From: Aestuariirhabdus litorea
GTDB lineage: Bacteria > Pseudomonadota > Gammaproteobacteria > Pseudomonadales > Aestuariirhabdaceae
Reading direction: 5' to 3'
NCBI RefSeq assembly: GCF_003864255.1
Contig: NZ_QWEZ01000001.1
Coordinates: forward strand, 310,001 to 374,000
DNA: 64,000 nt
The notes below the pieces were generated by a model. It ran no database searches and was not told the origin of the DNA. It worked only from the letters and a program-made list of their open reading frames with translations. How positions within the stretch are numbered: the first letter of the stretch is position 1; the number at the start of each line of letters is the position of its first letter. The translations under genes were made by a program, and so were the position numbers. Below, one piece after another: positions 35,935-44,811 of this stretch.

Positions 35935-36492
35935 ATGAAGCAGCACGGTAATGTAGTCGATTTTATCCCCCTCAGCATCGCGGTCCTGACGGTGAGTGAC
36001 ACCCGTAATGAAGAGACCGACACCAGCGGTGGCTTTCTGGCTGGAGCGGTTCAGGAGGCAGGGCATAAGCTGGCGGACAAGCGGATTGTAAAGGATGATG
36101 TGTACCAGATCCGTGCGGTGCTGTCGCAGTGGATCGCCGATGAGTCGGTGCAGGCCGTGGTGGTGACCGGTGGAACCGGGTTTACCGCCCGTGACAGCAC
36201 CCCCGAGGCGGTGAAGGTACTGTTCGACAAGGAGGTGGAGGGCTACGGTGAACTGTTCCGCCAGCTCTCCTATCAGGAGATCGGCACCTCTACGGTTCAG
36301 TCCCGGGCCTTTGCCGGCATGGCCAACCGCACCGTTATTTTTTGCATGCCGGGCTCTTCCGGCGCCTGCCGGACCGCCTGGAACGGCATTATTCGCGAAC
36401 AGCTGGACTCCCGTCATCGCCCCTGCAACTTTGTTGCCGAGCTGTCGGTTCCCCAGGAGGTGATCGACACGGCCTGCGGTAGCCGCTCATGA
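35935..36492 (+). CDS. moaB: Molybdenum cofactor biosynthesis protein MoaB
   Basis: 185 residues, MogA/MoaB fold. Motifs are LSIAVLTVSDTRNEETDTSG, VVVTGGTGFTARDSTPEAV and VIFCMPGSSGACRTAW, matching adenylylation of molybdopterin before Mo insertion. It shares four bases with moeA (ATGA), so the two are coupled. Starts 106 bases after moaD. Confidence 0.93.
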   Translation: MKQHGNVVDFIPLSIAVLTVSDTRNEETDTSGGFLAGAVQEAGHKLADKRIVKDDVYQIRAVLSQWIADESVQAVVVTGGTGFTARDSTPEAVKVLFDKEVEGYGELFRQLSYQEIGTSTVQSRAFAGMANRTVIFCMPGSSGACRTAWNGIIREQLDSRHRPCNFVAELSVPQEVIDTACGSRS

Positions 36493-37730
36493 GTTGTTGC
36501 AGCGCTCCTGGCCTGATGCCGGTGAGCGAGGCGCTGGAGCGGATGCTGGCTCAGGCCGTTCGTCTCACCGATGTCGAATGGATTGCTACCGAACAGGCGT
36601 TGGGACGGGTACTGGCTGAAACCCAGTGCTCCCCCGTGGCGGTGCCGCCGCTGGATAACAGCGCGATGGACGGCTACGCGCTGCGTTGGGCGGACCTGGA
36701 TCCCGAGCAAGCCGTGCGGCTGCCGATCTCGTTGAGGGTGCCCGCCGGAGCGGCTCCGTCGGAGCTGCAGGCAGGGAGTGCGGCGCGTATCTTCACCGGC
36801 GCCCCCATTCCCGCCAATGCGGATCTGGTGGTGATGCAGGAGGATACCCGGGATGATCCGCAGGGGGTTGAGTTTCCCCCCCAGTCGTCCCTCAAGCCGG
36901 GGCAGCATATACGGCCGGCCGGGCAGGATATCGCCCGCGGCCAGTCGGTGCTGGAGGCCGGTACCCGGTTGCGGGCCCAGGAGTTGGGTATTCTGGCCTC
37001 CATCGGCGTGGCCCGGGTGCCGGTGATTAGGCGTTTGCGGGTGGCGGTACTGTCGACGGGGGATGAGCTGGTCGAACCGGGTCAGGAACCGGCCCCCGGG
37101 CAAATCTTCAACTCCAACCGTTACACCCTGGCGGGGTTGGTCGCGCAGTTGGGGATGGAGTTTGTCGACCTGGGTATCGTCGAGGATACTGCTGAGGCCA
37201 CTGAAAAAGCGCTGTTGGCCGCTGCCGAGCAGGCCGATGTGGTGATCAGCAGTGGCGGTGTCTCGGTGGGCGAGGAGGATCACGTCAAGGCGACGGTGGA
37301 AAAGCTGGGACAACTCAAACTCTGGAAGCTGGCGATCAAGCCGGGTAAGCCGCTGGCGTTTGGCGAGGTGGCGGGGGTTCCCTTTATCGGCCTGCCCGGC
37401 AATCCCACCTCGGTCTTCGTTACCTTCCACATAGCGGCCCGGGCCTTTCTGCTGAAAATGCAGGGGGTCAGTGAGCTGGCCTGCCGGAGTTACCGCCTGC
37501 CGGCGGCCTTTGCCCGACCGCGCCCGGCTCATCGCCAGGAGTACCTGCGGGTGCGAGCCGAGGTCGATGCCCAGGGGGGGATGCGCCTGGCCTGTTTCGA
37601 CAACCAGAGCTCGGGTGTACTGTTTTCTGCGGTTTGGGGCACGGGCCTGGCCGTTGTGCCCAGTGACACCGTGGTGGAGGAGGGGGACCTGGTAGAATAC
37701 CTCCCCTTCGCGGAGCTGGCTGGCGGGTGA
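36489..37730 (+). CDS. moeA: Molybdopterin molybdenumtransferase MoeA
   Basis: 413 residues, the usual length. LDNSAMDGYALRWADL, RIFTGAPIPANADLVVMQED, GQDIARGQSVLEAGTRLRAQELGILASIG, VLSTGDELVEPGQ and ISSGGVSVGEEDHVK follow in the order of MoeA domains. It inserts molybdate into adenylyl-molybdopterin. Last gene of the moaD-moaB-moeA run; a bidirectional terminator follows. Confidence 0.95.
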   Translation: MSCCSAPGLMPVSEALERMLAQAVRLTDVEWIATEQALGRVLAETQCSPVAVPPLDNSAMDGYALRWADLDPEQAVRLPISLRVPAGAAPSELQAGSAARIFTGAPIPANADLVVMQEDTRDDPQGVEFPPQSSLKPGQHIRPAGQDIARGQSVLEAGTRLRAQELGILASIGVARVPVIRRLRVAVLSTGDELVEPGQEPAPGQIFNSNRYTLAGLVAQLGMEFVDLGIVEDTAEATEKALLAAAEQADVVISSGGVSVGEEDHVKATVEKLGQLKLWKLAIKPGKPLAFGEVAGVPFIGLPGNPTSVFVTFHIAARAFLLKMQGVSELACRSYRLPAAFARPRPAHRQEYLRVRAEVDAQGGMRLACFDNQSSGVLFSAVWGTGLAVVPSDTVVEEGDLVEYLPFAELAGG

Positions 37731-37747
37731 TTGACGCAAGTGAGCAT

Positions 37748-37777
37748 AAAAAAAGCAGCCAGGGGGCTGCTTTTTTT
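37748..37777. terminator. Bidirectional intrinsic terminator between moeA and vfr/crp
   Basis: A7-GCAGCC, 4-base loop, GGCTGC-T7. It ends transcripts from both convergent genes. Confidence 0.92.
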
Positions 37778-37794
37778 ATGGAGTTTGAAGTGAG

Positions 37795-38433
37795 CTAGCG
37801 GGTGCCGAATACCACCATGGTTTTACCCTTGACCGACACCAGTCCCTGTTCCTCCAGGGTTTTGAGCACGCGTCCCACCATTTCGCGGGAGCAGCCCACG
37901 ATGCGACCGATCTCCTGGCGGGTGATCTTGATCTGCATGCCGTCGGGGTGGGTCATGGCGTCGGGCTGCTTGCACAGGTCCAGCAGTGTGCGGGCCACAC
38001 GGCCGGTAACGTCCAGAAATGCCAGGTCACCTACCTTGCGGGTGGTGTTGCGCAGCCGGTTGGCCATCTGGGCACCGATCTCGAAAAGCATGTCCGGGAA
38101 CTGGGAGGAGAACTCGCGGAACTTGTTGTAGCTGATCTCAGCCACTTCGCACTCGGTCTTGGCGCGCACCCAGGCGCTCCGCGACCCTTCCTCGTCAAGG
38201 AACAGGCCCATCTCTCCAAAGAAATCGCCGGCGTTGAGGTAAGCGATGATGATCTCACGGCCGTCGTCATCTTCGATCAGGATCGTCACCGACCCCTTGA
38301 TGATGTAGTAGAGGGAGTCGCTGTTGTCTCCCGCGTAGATCAGCGTGCTCTTGGCGCTGTAGCGACGGCGGTGACAAAGCGAGATGAAGGTGTCGAGACC
38401 CTTGATCTGCTTGGGGGGCGTAATTGTAACCAT
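37795..38433 (-). CDS. vfr: cAMP receptor protein family regulator (CRP/Vfr)
   Basis: 212 residues. The cAMP pocket has [35 protein letters not shown], very close to CRP, with the key Arg-Ser pair. After the C-helix ([41 protein letters not shown]) comes the helix-turn-helix [29 protein letters not shown]. It should bind cAMP and TGTGA-N6-TCACA sites. Whether to call it crp or vfr depends on lineage; the neighbourhood (OsmC-like gene divergent, then coq7) resembles Pseudomonas-type genomes. Confidence 0.93.
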   Translation of the reverse strand: MVTITPPKQIKGLDTFISLCHRRRYSAKSTLIYAGDNSDSLYYIIKGSVTILIEDDDGREIIIAYLNAGDFFGEMGLFLDEEGSRSAWVRAKTECEVAEISYNKFREFSSQFPDMLFEIGAQMANRLRNTTRKVGDLAFLDVTGRVARTLLDLCKQPDAMTHPDGMQIKITRQEIGRIVGCSREMVGRVLKTLEEQGLVSVKGKTMVVFGTR

Positions 38434-38656
38434 CTCTGTTCCCGCACTGGTTTTGTTGGTATTACGAATGAGCCCATTATGGCGGGAATGGGCAGGGAGT
38501 ACCAGTTTTCACGCCAGGCATAGAGTCATCTTATGACAGGCATCCACTTTTGGGCTGGGTTGGCTGGAAAAATGGGCTGCGATGCGGGTGGGCAGCCTGC
38601 GGGGTTGGTGATACTCTGCCTGCTCCCAGTCATAGACAGAGTGTGAGAAGTACAGC

Positions 38657-39067
38657 ATGCAAGTAGAGGTTAAGTGGTTAAAAGAGCGCCAGTTTGAAGG
38701 GGTTTCCGGCAGCGGTTCCCGTGTGCTGATCGATGGTGCCCGGGAGGACAATCAGGGGGTACGACCGCTGGAGATGTTGTTGCTGGGGGTGGGAGGTTGC
38801 TCCTCCTACGATGTGATCGGCATGTTGGAGAAGGCGCGCCAGCAGGTTACCGGTTGCCGGGTTGAAATCAGCGCGGAACGTGCGGATGCGGTGCCGGCGG
38901 TGTTCACCCGGATCCACCTCCATTTTGTGGTCACAGGTCAGGGCCTCAAGGACAACCAGGTCAAGCGGGCGGTCGAGTTGTCGGCCGAGAAGTACTGCTC
39001 GGCCTCCATTATGCTGGCGGCGGGCGGGGTCGAGATCAGCCATGATTACCAGGTGGTCGAGGCTTAA
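38657..39067 (+). CDS. OsmC family protein (YhfA-like)
   Basis: 136 residues. The two peroxidatic/resolving cysteines are in LGVGGCSSYDVIGML (about C52) and KYCSASIML (about C115), spaced as in OsmC/YhfA proteins. YhfA genes sit beside crp in many gammaproteobacteria, as here (divergent, 223 bases apart). Likely reduces organic hydroperoxides in the cytosol; the YhfA branch is less well tested. Confidence 0.9.
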   Translation: MQVEVKWLKERQFEGVSGSGSRVLIDGAREDNQGVRPLEMLLLGVGGCSSYDVIGMLEKARQQVTGCRVEISAERADAVPAVFTRIHLHFVVTGQGLKDNQVKRAVELSAEKYCSASIMLAAGGVEISHDYQVVEA

Positions 39068-39094
39068 TCCCGGTTTCCGGTCCCCGGCGGACAG

Positions 39095-39742
39095 TTAAAT
39101 CCGGTAGGAGCTGGCGGTCATCGCCCGGGAGACGAGGGTCATCAACTGGCGAACGGGGGCCGGGAACTGGGCGCCGCCCGCTTCCATGGCCATCTGCTCA
39201 TGCTCGGCCTCATCGGCTTTCATCTGCTCAATAATGGCTCGGCTGCGGGTGTCGTGGGTAGGCAGCTGCTCAAGATGGGACTCCAGGTGGGCGCACACCT
39301 GGTGCTCGGTGGCGGCTACGAAGCCCAGGCTCCACTTGTCCCCCAGCGCGCCTGCCATGGCGCCAATCGAAAATGAGGTGGCATACCAGAGTGGATTCAG
39401 CAGGCTGGTGTGGCTACCCAGTTGGTCGAGGCGCTGCTCGCACCAGACAAGGTGGTCAATCTCTTCGCGGGCGGCCCGGTTCATCGACTCGCGCACATCG
39501 GGCAGTTTAGCTGTCAGGGCCTGCCCCTGGTAAAGGGCCTGGGCGCAAACTTCGCCGGCGTGGTTGACCCGCATTAACCCCGCCACGTGACGCTTCTCTT
39601 CATCGCTGAGCCGGGCTTCCTCCAGGCCGCTGGCGGGGGAGGGGCGCTCGGCGGTATTGGCGGCAGGGCTGAGGGTGCGAACCACCTGATCGACACCGAT
39701 CAATAGTTGGTCGATGGCGCTGTAATGTCGTTTGCTGCTCAT
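39095..39742 (-). CDS. coq7: 2-polyprenyl-3-methyl-6-methoxy-1,4-benzoquinone monooxygenase Coq7
   Basis: 215 residues. Di-iron ligands are in [39 protein letters not shown] and DEAEHEQMA, the ferritin-like pattern of Coq7/UbiF-type hydroxylases in ubiquinone synthesis. An O2-dependent enzyme of the inner membrane. Converges with the OsmC-like gene. Confidence 0.95.
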   Translation of the reverse strand: MSSKRHYSAIDQLLIGVDQVVRTLSPAANTAERPSPASGLEEARLSDEEKRHVAGLMRVNHAGEVCAQALYQGQALTAKLPDVRESMNRAAREEIDHLVWCEQRLDQLGSHTSLLNPLWYATSFSIGAMAGALGDKWSLGFVAATEHQVCAHLESHLEQLPTHDTRSRAIIEQMKADEAEHEQMAMEAGGAQFPAPVRQLMTLVSRAMTASSYRI

Positions 39743-39828
39743 AATGGGTCACCGGATTATCCTGTGGCTTATGGTACCCTTATTTGGGCTTGGGAAACAT
39801 ACGCCGGCTTCGGCGGACAGGGGGTAAA

Positions 39829-41310
39829 GTGCAGGCACAGGTACGTGATCTTGAGGTGATGCTCGATGCCGGGGCAGGGTTACTGGTGATCGAGAGTCCC
39901 GATGAGCCCCAGGTGTTGCAATTGATGACCCGGCTGGCGCTGGCGCGGTCCCTGCCGCTGTTTTGCTGGTCGGTGGCCGACGGATTACGCAGCCTCGGCT
40001 TCGGCGAACGCGTGGACAGCCAGCAATACACCGAGCCCGAGCCGCTGTTGCGGCACATCAGGGGGTATAGCGGGGGCGGCCTGTTCGTCCTCTGCGATTT
40101 TCACCCCTACCTCAAGGATGAGCCCCTCAATACCCGCCTGCTCAAGGAGATCGCCATGGGGGAGGCGCAACCGCGTAGCACGGTGGTGCTGCTGAGCCAC
40201 GCCTTCAGCCTGCCGGACGAGCTAACGCACTACGCCGCCCGTTTCGAACTGGGTATGCCCTCCGATGACCAGCTGCTGGGTATTATCCGTGAAGAGGCCC
40301 AGCAGTGGTCCGCCAGTAACCGTAACAAGCGGGTTAAAACCGACAGTCGCAGCCTCAACCAGCTGGTGGAGCACCTCAAGGGGCTCAGCTGGGGTGAAGC
40401 ACGGAAGTTGGCCCGCAACGCGATCGTCAATGATGGTGCGATTGATGCCACTGATGTGGAGATGGTCCAGCGTGACAAGTTTACCCTGATGAATCGGGAC
40501 GATGTCCTGATCTACGAGTTTGATACGGCCCGTTTCGCCGATGTCGGCGGGCTGGAAGCCTTTAAAGCCTGGTTGTCCCAGCGCCAGCAGGCATTTCTTG
40601 AGCCGGGACCGGAGCTGGACAGCCCCAAAGGGGTGATGCTGTTGGGGGTGCAGGGGAGTGGCAAGAGCCTGGCGGCCAAGGCGGTGGCCGGAGTCTGGAA
40701 CCTGCCGCTGCTGCGTCTCGATTTTGGGGTGCTTTACAATAAGTATTTCGGCGAGACCGAGCGTAACCTGCGCCGTGCCCTGCAGCTGGCAGAGGCGATG
40801 GCGCCCGCGGTATTGTGGGTCGATGAGATCGAGAAAAGCCTGGCCTCCGGGGATAACGACCAGGGCACCTCGAAACGGATTCTGGGCACCCTGCTGACCT
40901 GGATGGCCGAGCGAAAAAGCCGGGTGTTTTTGGTGGCCACCGCCAACGATATTACCCGTCTGCCTCCGGAGCTGATGCGAAAGGGGCGCATGGATGAGAT
41001 CTTTTTTGTGGATCTTCCTTCGGCAGCGGTACGCGAGGCCATCTTCTCCATTCACTTGCAGAAGCGGGGACAGGAGCCGGATCGCTTCGACCTTGGCCGG
41101 CTGGCCGGGCTCTGTGAGGGGTTTTCCGGTGCGGAGCTTGAACAGCTGGTGGTGTCCGCACTCTATCGAGTGCAAAGCAGCGGTGGCCTGTTGAGCCAGG
41201 AACAACTGGAGCAGGCGGTGCTCAGTACCCAACCCCTGGCCGTGGTGATGGCCGAGGAGATCGACTCACTGCGGGCCTGGGCGAGGGAGCGGACCGTACC
41301 CGCTCATTAG
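39829..41310 (+). CDS. AAA family ATPase, Ycf46-like
   Basis: 493 residues. An N-terminal part with no clear motif (about 1-235) precedes a classic AAA module: Walker A GVQGSGKS at 273-280, Walker B VLWVDEIEKS near 326, sensor 1 region FLVATANDITRLPPEL, and arginine-rich RKGRMDEIFFVDLP, then the lid FSGAELEQLVVSALY. Similar proteins are called Ycf46 in cyanobacteria and plastids, where a link to carbon use has been proposed; in proteobacteria the role is unknown. GTG at 39829 follows an AGGGGG-type site; a TTG at 39784 has none. Alone between coq7 (divergent) and a convergent small gene. Confidence 0.85.
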   Translation: MQAQVRDLEVMLDAGAGLLVIESPDEPQVLQLMTRLALARSLPLFCWSVADGLRSLGFGERVDSQQYTEPEPLLRHIRGYSGGGLFVLCDFHPYLKDEPLNTRLLKEIAMGEAQPRSTVVLLSHAFSLPDELTHYAARFELGMPSDDQLLGIIREEAQQWSASNRNKRVKTDSRSLNQLVEHLKGLSWGEARKLARNAIVNDGAIDATDVEMVQRDKFTLMNRDDVLIYEFDTARFADVGGLEAFKAWLSQRQQAFLEPGPELDSPKGVMLLGVQGSGKSLAAKAVAGVWNLPLLRLDFGVLYNKYFGETERNLRRALQLAEAMAPAVLWVDEIEKSLASGDNDQGTSKRILGTLLTWMAERKSRVFLVATANDITRLPPELMRKGRMDEIFFVDLPSAAVREAIFSIHLQKRGQEPDRFDLGRLAGLCEGFSGAELEQLVVSALYRVQSSGGLLSQEQLEQAVLSTQPLAVVMAEEIDSLRAWARERTVPAH

Positions 41311-41317
41311 AAGGGGT

Positions 41318-41509
41318 TCAGGTAGTCGGATTGGGCATCAACAGCTCGTGTCCGACCACCTCGTCCATTCGTTGGTAGGGGATCCGGTAGAGCTCTCCCT
41401 GATACTTCACCACAGCGTAGTCGAAGCACATCTTGATCACCGTGCAGTTGTGCACCTGCCGGCCGTCGGTGACGCGCACGATATTGTGGTTGTGCAGGGA
41501 GAGGGTCAC
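41318..41509 (-). CDS. Small conserved-looking hypothetical protein after efpL
   Basis: 63 residues, GTG start one base after the efpL stop, so translation is probably coupled. Sequence opens TLSLHNHNIVRVTDG and has a hydrophobic, beta-rich middle (TVIKMCFDYAVVKYQGELYRIPYQRMDEVVG). No signal peptide or helix. The composition and frame use look like a real gene, but I do not recognise a family. Confidence 0.6.
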   Translation of the reverse strand: MTLSLHNHNIVRVTDGRQVHNCTVIKMCFDYAVVKYQGELYRIPYQRMDEVVGHELLMPNPTT

Positions 41510-41510
41510 G

Positions 41511-42077
41511 TCAGGCCCGACTCATGAATTTGCCGGTGACCGTGTTCACCTTCACCTTCTCGCCGGTGGTCAGGTATTCCGGTACCTGGATCTCCAGTCC
41601 GCTGGTCAGCGTGGCAGTTTTGGTACGGCCGGCGGCAGTGGCGCCCTTAATGGCCGGCGCGGTATCCACCACCTCCATGGTGACGGTGGGCGGCAGCTCG
41701 ATGGCGACCAGTTGACCTTCGATGATCAGCAGCATGATCTCTTCCAGGCCGTCGACCAGATAATCCTTTTGCTCATCCAGCTGGTCCGCTGAAAGAGTGT
41801 GCTGACTGTAATCCTCGGAGTCCATAAAGGTAAACATATCGCCCTCACGGTAGAGGAAAGAGGCCCGGCGGCGCAGCAGGTCGACCTCTTTGAGCATGAT
41901 GTCGCCACTGTAGCTGCCCTCCACTTTTTGACCGTTACGCACGTTGCTAAAACGAACCTTGTAGAGAGTTTGGGCGCCCCGGGAGGAGGGGGATTTAACA
42001 TCGATCTGTTTGGCCTGGCAGGGCTGTCCGTTGATGTCGACAACCTGGCCTTTTTTGAGTTCCGACGCTCTGGGCAT
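41511..42077 (-). CDS. yeiP: Elongation factor P-like protein EfpL (YeiP)
   Basis: 188 residues. PRASELKKGQVVDINGQPCQAKQIDVKSPSSRGAQTLYKVRF matches YeiP rather than EF-P: the loop that in EF-P holds a modified lysine here has an unmodified-type arginine (SPSSRG). The three beta-barrel domains follow, ending GLEIQVPEYLTTGEKVKVNT. EfpL relieves ribosome stalling at certain proline-containing motifs. ATG at 42077 is four bases after the DUF3301 gene's stop; the longer frame is that gene's shadow. Confidence 0.93.
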   Translation of the reverse strand: MPRASELKKGQVVDINGQPCQAKQIDVKSPSSRGAQTLYKVRFSNVRNGQKVEGSYSGDIMLKEVDLLRRRASFLYREGDMFTFMDSEDYSQHTLSADQLDEQKDYLVDGLEEIMLLIIEGQLVAIELPPTVTMEVVDTAPAIKGATAAGRTKTATLTSGLEIQVPEYLTTGEKVKVNTVTGKFMSRA

Positions 42078-42081
42078 GATT

Positions 42082-42468
42082 TCAGGAATCCTGGCTGGGT
42101 GGTTTAAAGGGGATGATCCTGGCGGTGGTTTCGGGAGGGGGGGCACTCGAGCTCTCAGTGGAGTCAGACTCCCTGCTTTGCAGCCACACTGAACCGGCCC
42201 GATGGCCGATCACCTCGACGCTCCCCTGGTAGCGATCATCGCCGTCGGTACAGTACTCGAAGCCATAACGGCGGGCAATAGCCAGCTGGCCGCTGGATGA
42301 GCGGGTAAGGCGGTGGCGAGTGACCTGCACCGTCTGGTCAAGCAGTTGAACACTGGCCCGTTGACAATAGTGGCGAGCCGCCTTGAGGGCGCATTCGCGT
42401 GCTTTGAGGCCACTGTACCAGAGGTAAAGGGCGGCACTGATAAGGGTGAGCAGGATCAGCTCGTTCAT
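42082..42468 (-). CDS. DUF3301 family membrane-anchored protein
   Basis: 128 residues: one N-terminal helix (NELILLTLISAALYLWYSGL) then a soluble basic domain with CQRASVQLLDQTVQVTRHRLTRSSSGQLAIARRYGFEYCTDGDDRYQG, typical of DUF3301. The C-terminal tail is Ser/Pro-rich. ATG at 42468 follows AGGAGTGTCG. First of the three-gene run with efpL. Function unknown; in other genomes it also precedes yeiP. Confidence 0.85.
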   Translation of the reverse strand: MNELILLTLISAALYLWYSGLKARECALKAARHYCQRASVQLLDQTVQVTRHRLTRSSSGQLAIARRYGFEYCTDGDDRYQGSVEVIGHRAGSVWLQSRESDSTESSSAPPPETTARIIPFKPPSQDS

Positions 42469-42558
42469 CGACACTCCTGCGCTTGTTAATTGACAGTCAG
42501 GGCTCTATAGAAGAAGGTAACAGCAAGGGATGATAGCAAATGAGAGAGGGGGATCGTT

Positions 42559-43299
42559 ATGATCAAATTCTTCAGCTTCGGTCCGGCGTTTGGGTTACCC
42601 AGCCCCAGCCCTTTCTGCATGAAGCTCGAGGTATGGATGAAGATGGCGGGGATCGAGTACCGGACCAAGGTGCGTAAAGACCCGACACAGGGGCCAAAGG
42701 GAAAACTCCCCTTTATCAAGCATGGCGGAGTAGTGGTTGCGGACTCTGACATTATCATCGACTACCTCAGCCAAAGTTTCGAGGTGGAGCTGGATCGGGA
42801 GTTGACGCCCCACCAGCGGGCGACGGGCTATGCCATCAGCAAGATGCTTGAGGATCACCTCTACTGGGCGATGCTTTACAGCCGCTGGGTGGATCCCAAT
42901 AACTGGAAAGCGATGCGTACACACTTTATGGGGCACATGCCCTTGCCGGTTCGACGCATCATGGCCGGACTGGTAAGGCTGAAGGTTAAAAAGGACCTTC
43001 ACTCACAGGGCATGGGACGCCACTCTGCCCAGGATGTTTACTGGGCGGCCAAGCGGGACCTGAGGGTCGTCTCCACCCTGCTCGGGGATAACCGGTTTCT
43101 GTTCGGAGATGAGCCCTGCAGCTACGATGCTGTAGTCTATGGGTTTATTGCCAATGTCATCGACTGCGAGCTGGAGTCACCCTTGAAGGAGTTTGGCCGT
43201 TCCCACGATAACCTGGTGCACTACTGCCAGCGTATGCACGAGCGTTACTACGCAGCGACAGAAGTGAAGAGCGTCGATGGACAGCCCCAAGCCGCTTGA
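42559..43299 (+). CDS. Glutathione S-transferase-like protein (FAXC/metaxin type)
   Basis: 246 residues. A thioredoxin-like N-domain, FFSFGPAFGLPSPSPFCMKLEVWMKMAGIEY, then GPKGKLPFIKHGGVVVADSDIIIDYL, is followed by an all-helical C-domain ending LVHYCQRMHERYY. The pattern S-P-F-C-M-K-L matches the FAXC/metaxin-like GST branch common in marine bacteria. The catalytic role is unclear. Overlaps the GIY-YIG gene by 23 bases. Confidence 0.85.
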   Translation: MIKFFSFGPAFGLPSPSPFCMKLEVWMKMAGIEYRTKVRKDPTQGPKGKLPFIKHGGVVVADSDIIIDYLSQSFEVELDRELTPHQRATGYAISKMLEDHLYWAMLYSRWVDPNNWKAMRTHFMGHMPLPVRRIMAGLVRLKVKKDLHSQGMGRHSAQDVYWAAKRDLRVVSTLLGDNRFLFGDEPCSYDAVVYGFIANVIDCELESPLKEFGRSHDNLVHYCQRMHERYYAATEVKSVDGQPQAA

Positions 43300-43558
43300 A
43301 TCTCCCTGGTTTCTCTATGTGATTCTCTGCTCCGACCGCTCTTTATACACCGGTATTACCACTGACATTGAACGCCGCTTTTCCGAGCATGCCCGGGGGC
43401 GGGGAGCGCGCTTCTTTCGAGGTCGCCAGCCGCTGAGGGTGGTGTACCGGGAGACCCATAATGACCGGGCCTCGGCGAGCCGGCGAGAGTACCAGATCAA
43501 GCAGCTAAGCCGTCAACAGAAATTGGCGCTGGTTGCCGATGGGAGTGGGGAGGGCTGA
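43277..43558 (+). CDS. GIY-YIG nuclease family protein (YhbQ-like)
   Basis: 93 residues, a single GIY-YIG module: WFLYVILCSDRSLYTGITTDIERRFSEHARGRGARFFRGRQPLRVVYRE, then ASASRREYQIKQLSRQQK. The Y-Y pair is LYVI...YTGI, with the conserved Arg and Glu later. Size and sequence match the UPF0213/YhbQ group, weak DNA-nicking proteins of unclear use. The ATG lies inside the end of the GST gene. Confidence 0.9.
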   Translation: MDSPKPLESPWFLYVILCSDRSLYTGITTDIERRFSEHARGRGARFFRGRQPLRVVYRETHNDRASASRREYQIKQLSRQQKLALVADGSGEG

Positions 43559-43777
43559 AGGCGCGATGGTTATTTGTCGTATCGCTACGAGCCGCTTTCT
43601 GGCGCCATGGATTTGACTGTTTTTGGCTTTTTAAAGCGTTTTGCTCGGTCTTTGTCGCACTTTGGTTGTCAGTCGTGTGAATTAGATCGTATAGTTGGGT
43701 CTATTGGGGCGATTTCCTATGGTTTTTCAGGATGGGCAGGAGAGAGGCGTTGTACCTAGGCCTCTCAGGGTTGTTGG

Positions 43778-44719
43778 GTGAAAAGGCGTGATTTTTTAGA
43801 GGGGGTGTTTGTAGGGACGGCGGTGACCGCCTCTAGCGCATTCCTATGGGGAAAACTCAATCAGAAGCCCTCTGTGCCGGTGGCCGCTGCACCGACGGCG
43901 CCTGCACAACCAACAACGACCCCGGCTGCGACCCCGCCCGTCAGCACCCCCGAGCCCGTTCAGCCTGCGGTGGTTCATAAGGAGCCGCCGGAAATCTCTG
44001 AGGACCGGGCCTATCTCTCCAAAATTCAAAATTTCGATGCTGAGCATCTGGGCGATATCCACCTGACCCCCGAGCGCTTTGAATTATTGAAGGCAACCCT
44101 CGCCAGCCTCGATGAGGCCCAGCGCCTTATTGGACACGGACGTTTTAATATCATCGGCTTTGACCAGATGATCTCGGTGGTGAATCGTTACTCTCAACGG
44201 GGACCGTTTCCTAAAGAGCACCTTAACCTGATTGAGGAGCTGTTCGAATTCAATGCCAAGGATTACGGTTTCTATGGAGAAAAAATCGTAACCCGGCTGA
44301 CCTCGACCGTTCCCGAGCGGGATATCGAAAAGATCCCTTATACAGGGCACTATCTCTACAAGGGAGATTCCAAGCGTCTCTACAATACCCTGCGCCGTGA
44401 TGTCGGTGAGACCATTGTGCTGACGTCGGGTATTCGCGGTATGGTCAAACAGACGCACCTGTTTATGGCCAAGGCGCTGCAGTCGGAGGGCAATCTGTCC
44501 CGGGCATCTCGTTCCCTGGCGCCTCCCGGCCACTCCTACCATGCGATTGGAGACTTCGACGTAGGTAAGGTGGGTTATGGTAAGCGGAACTTCACTCGTG
44601 ATTTTGCCCAGACCGATGAATACAAGCGCCTGCAGGACCTGGGTTATGTCGACATCCGTTACACTTCCGATAACCGCTTCGGGGTTCGGTATGAGCCCTG
44701 GCACGTGAAGGTCGTCTAA
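43778..44719 (+). CDS. D-alanyl-D-alanine carboxypeptidase-like protein (M15/VanY fold), Tat-exported
   Basis: 313 residues. MKRRDFLEGVFVGTAVTASSAF is a twin-arginine signal, followed by a Pro/Ala/Thr-rich linker (about 30-70), suggesting it spans the periplasm. The C-terminal domain has PPGHSYHAIGDFDVG and YEPWHVKV, matching the zinc pattern SxHxxGxAxD and ExWH of M15 peptidases. It may trim peptidoglycan stem peptides. GTG start with a weak ribosome site; no better start in frame. The DNA here and for some 220 bases upstream is visibly richer in A and T than its left neighbours. Confidence 0.8.
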   Translation: MKRRDFLEGVFVGTAVTASSAFLWGKLNQKPSVPVAAAPTAPAQPTTTPAATPPVSTPEPVQPAVVHKEPPEISEDRAYLSKIQNFDAEHLGDIHLTPERFELLKATLASLDEAQRLIGHGRFNIIGFDQMISVVNRYSQRGPFPKEHLNLIEELFEFNAKDYGFYGEKIVTRLTSTVPERDIEKIPYTGHYLYKGDSKRLYNTLRRDVGETIVLTSGIRGMVKQTHLFMAKALQSEGNLSRASRSLAPPGHSYHAIGDFDVGKVGYGKRNFTRDFAQTDEYKRLQDLGYVDIRYTSDNRFGVRYEPWHVKVV

Positions 44720-44729
44720 GGCTCTCACC

Positions 44730-44751
44730 GGGGTGACCCATGGCTCACCCC
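44730..44751 (+). terminator. Hairpin after the carboxypeptidase-like gene
   Basis: GGGGTGA pairs with TCACCCC across eight bases, ten bases past the stop. No T-run, so only a possible terminator. Confidence 0.4.
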
Positions 44752-44811
44752 CGCTTATCTAATCCGATGATACCGGTACTGCCCCTTGCCGAGGAATCTC
44801 AGCAAGGAGGG

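Noticed and set aside
43574-43759. 61-codon plus-strand frame between the GIY-YIG and carboxypeptidase-like genes
   Set aside because: No ribosome site, no recognisable pattern, and composition unlike a gene; treated as non-coding.
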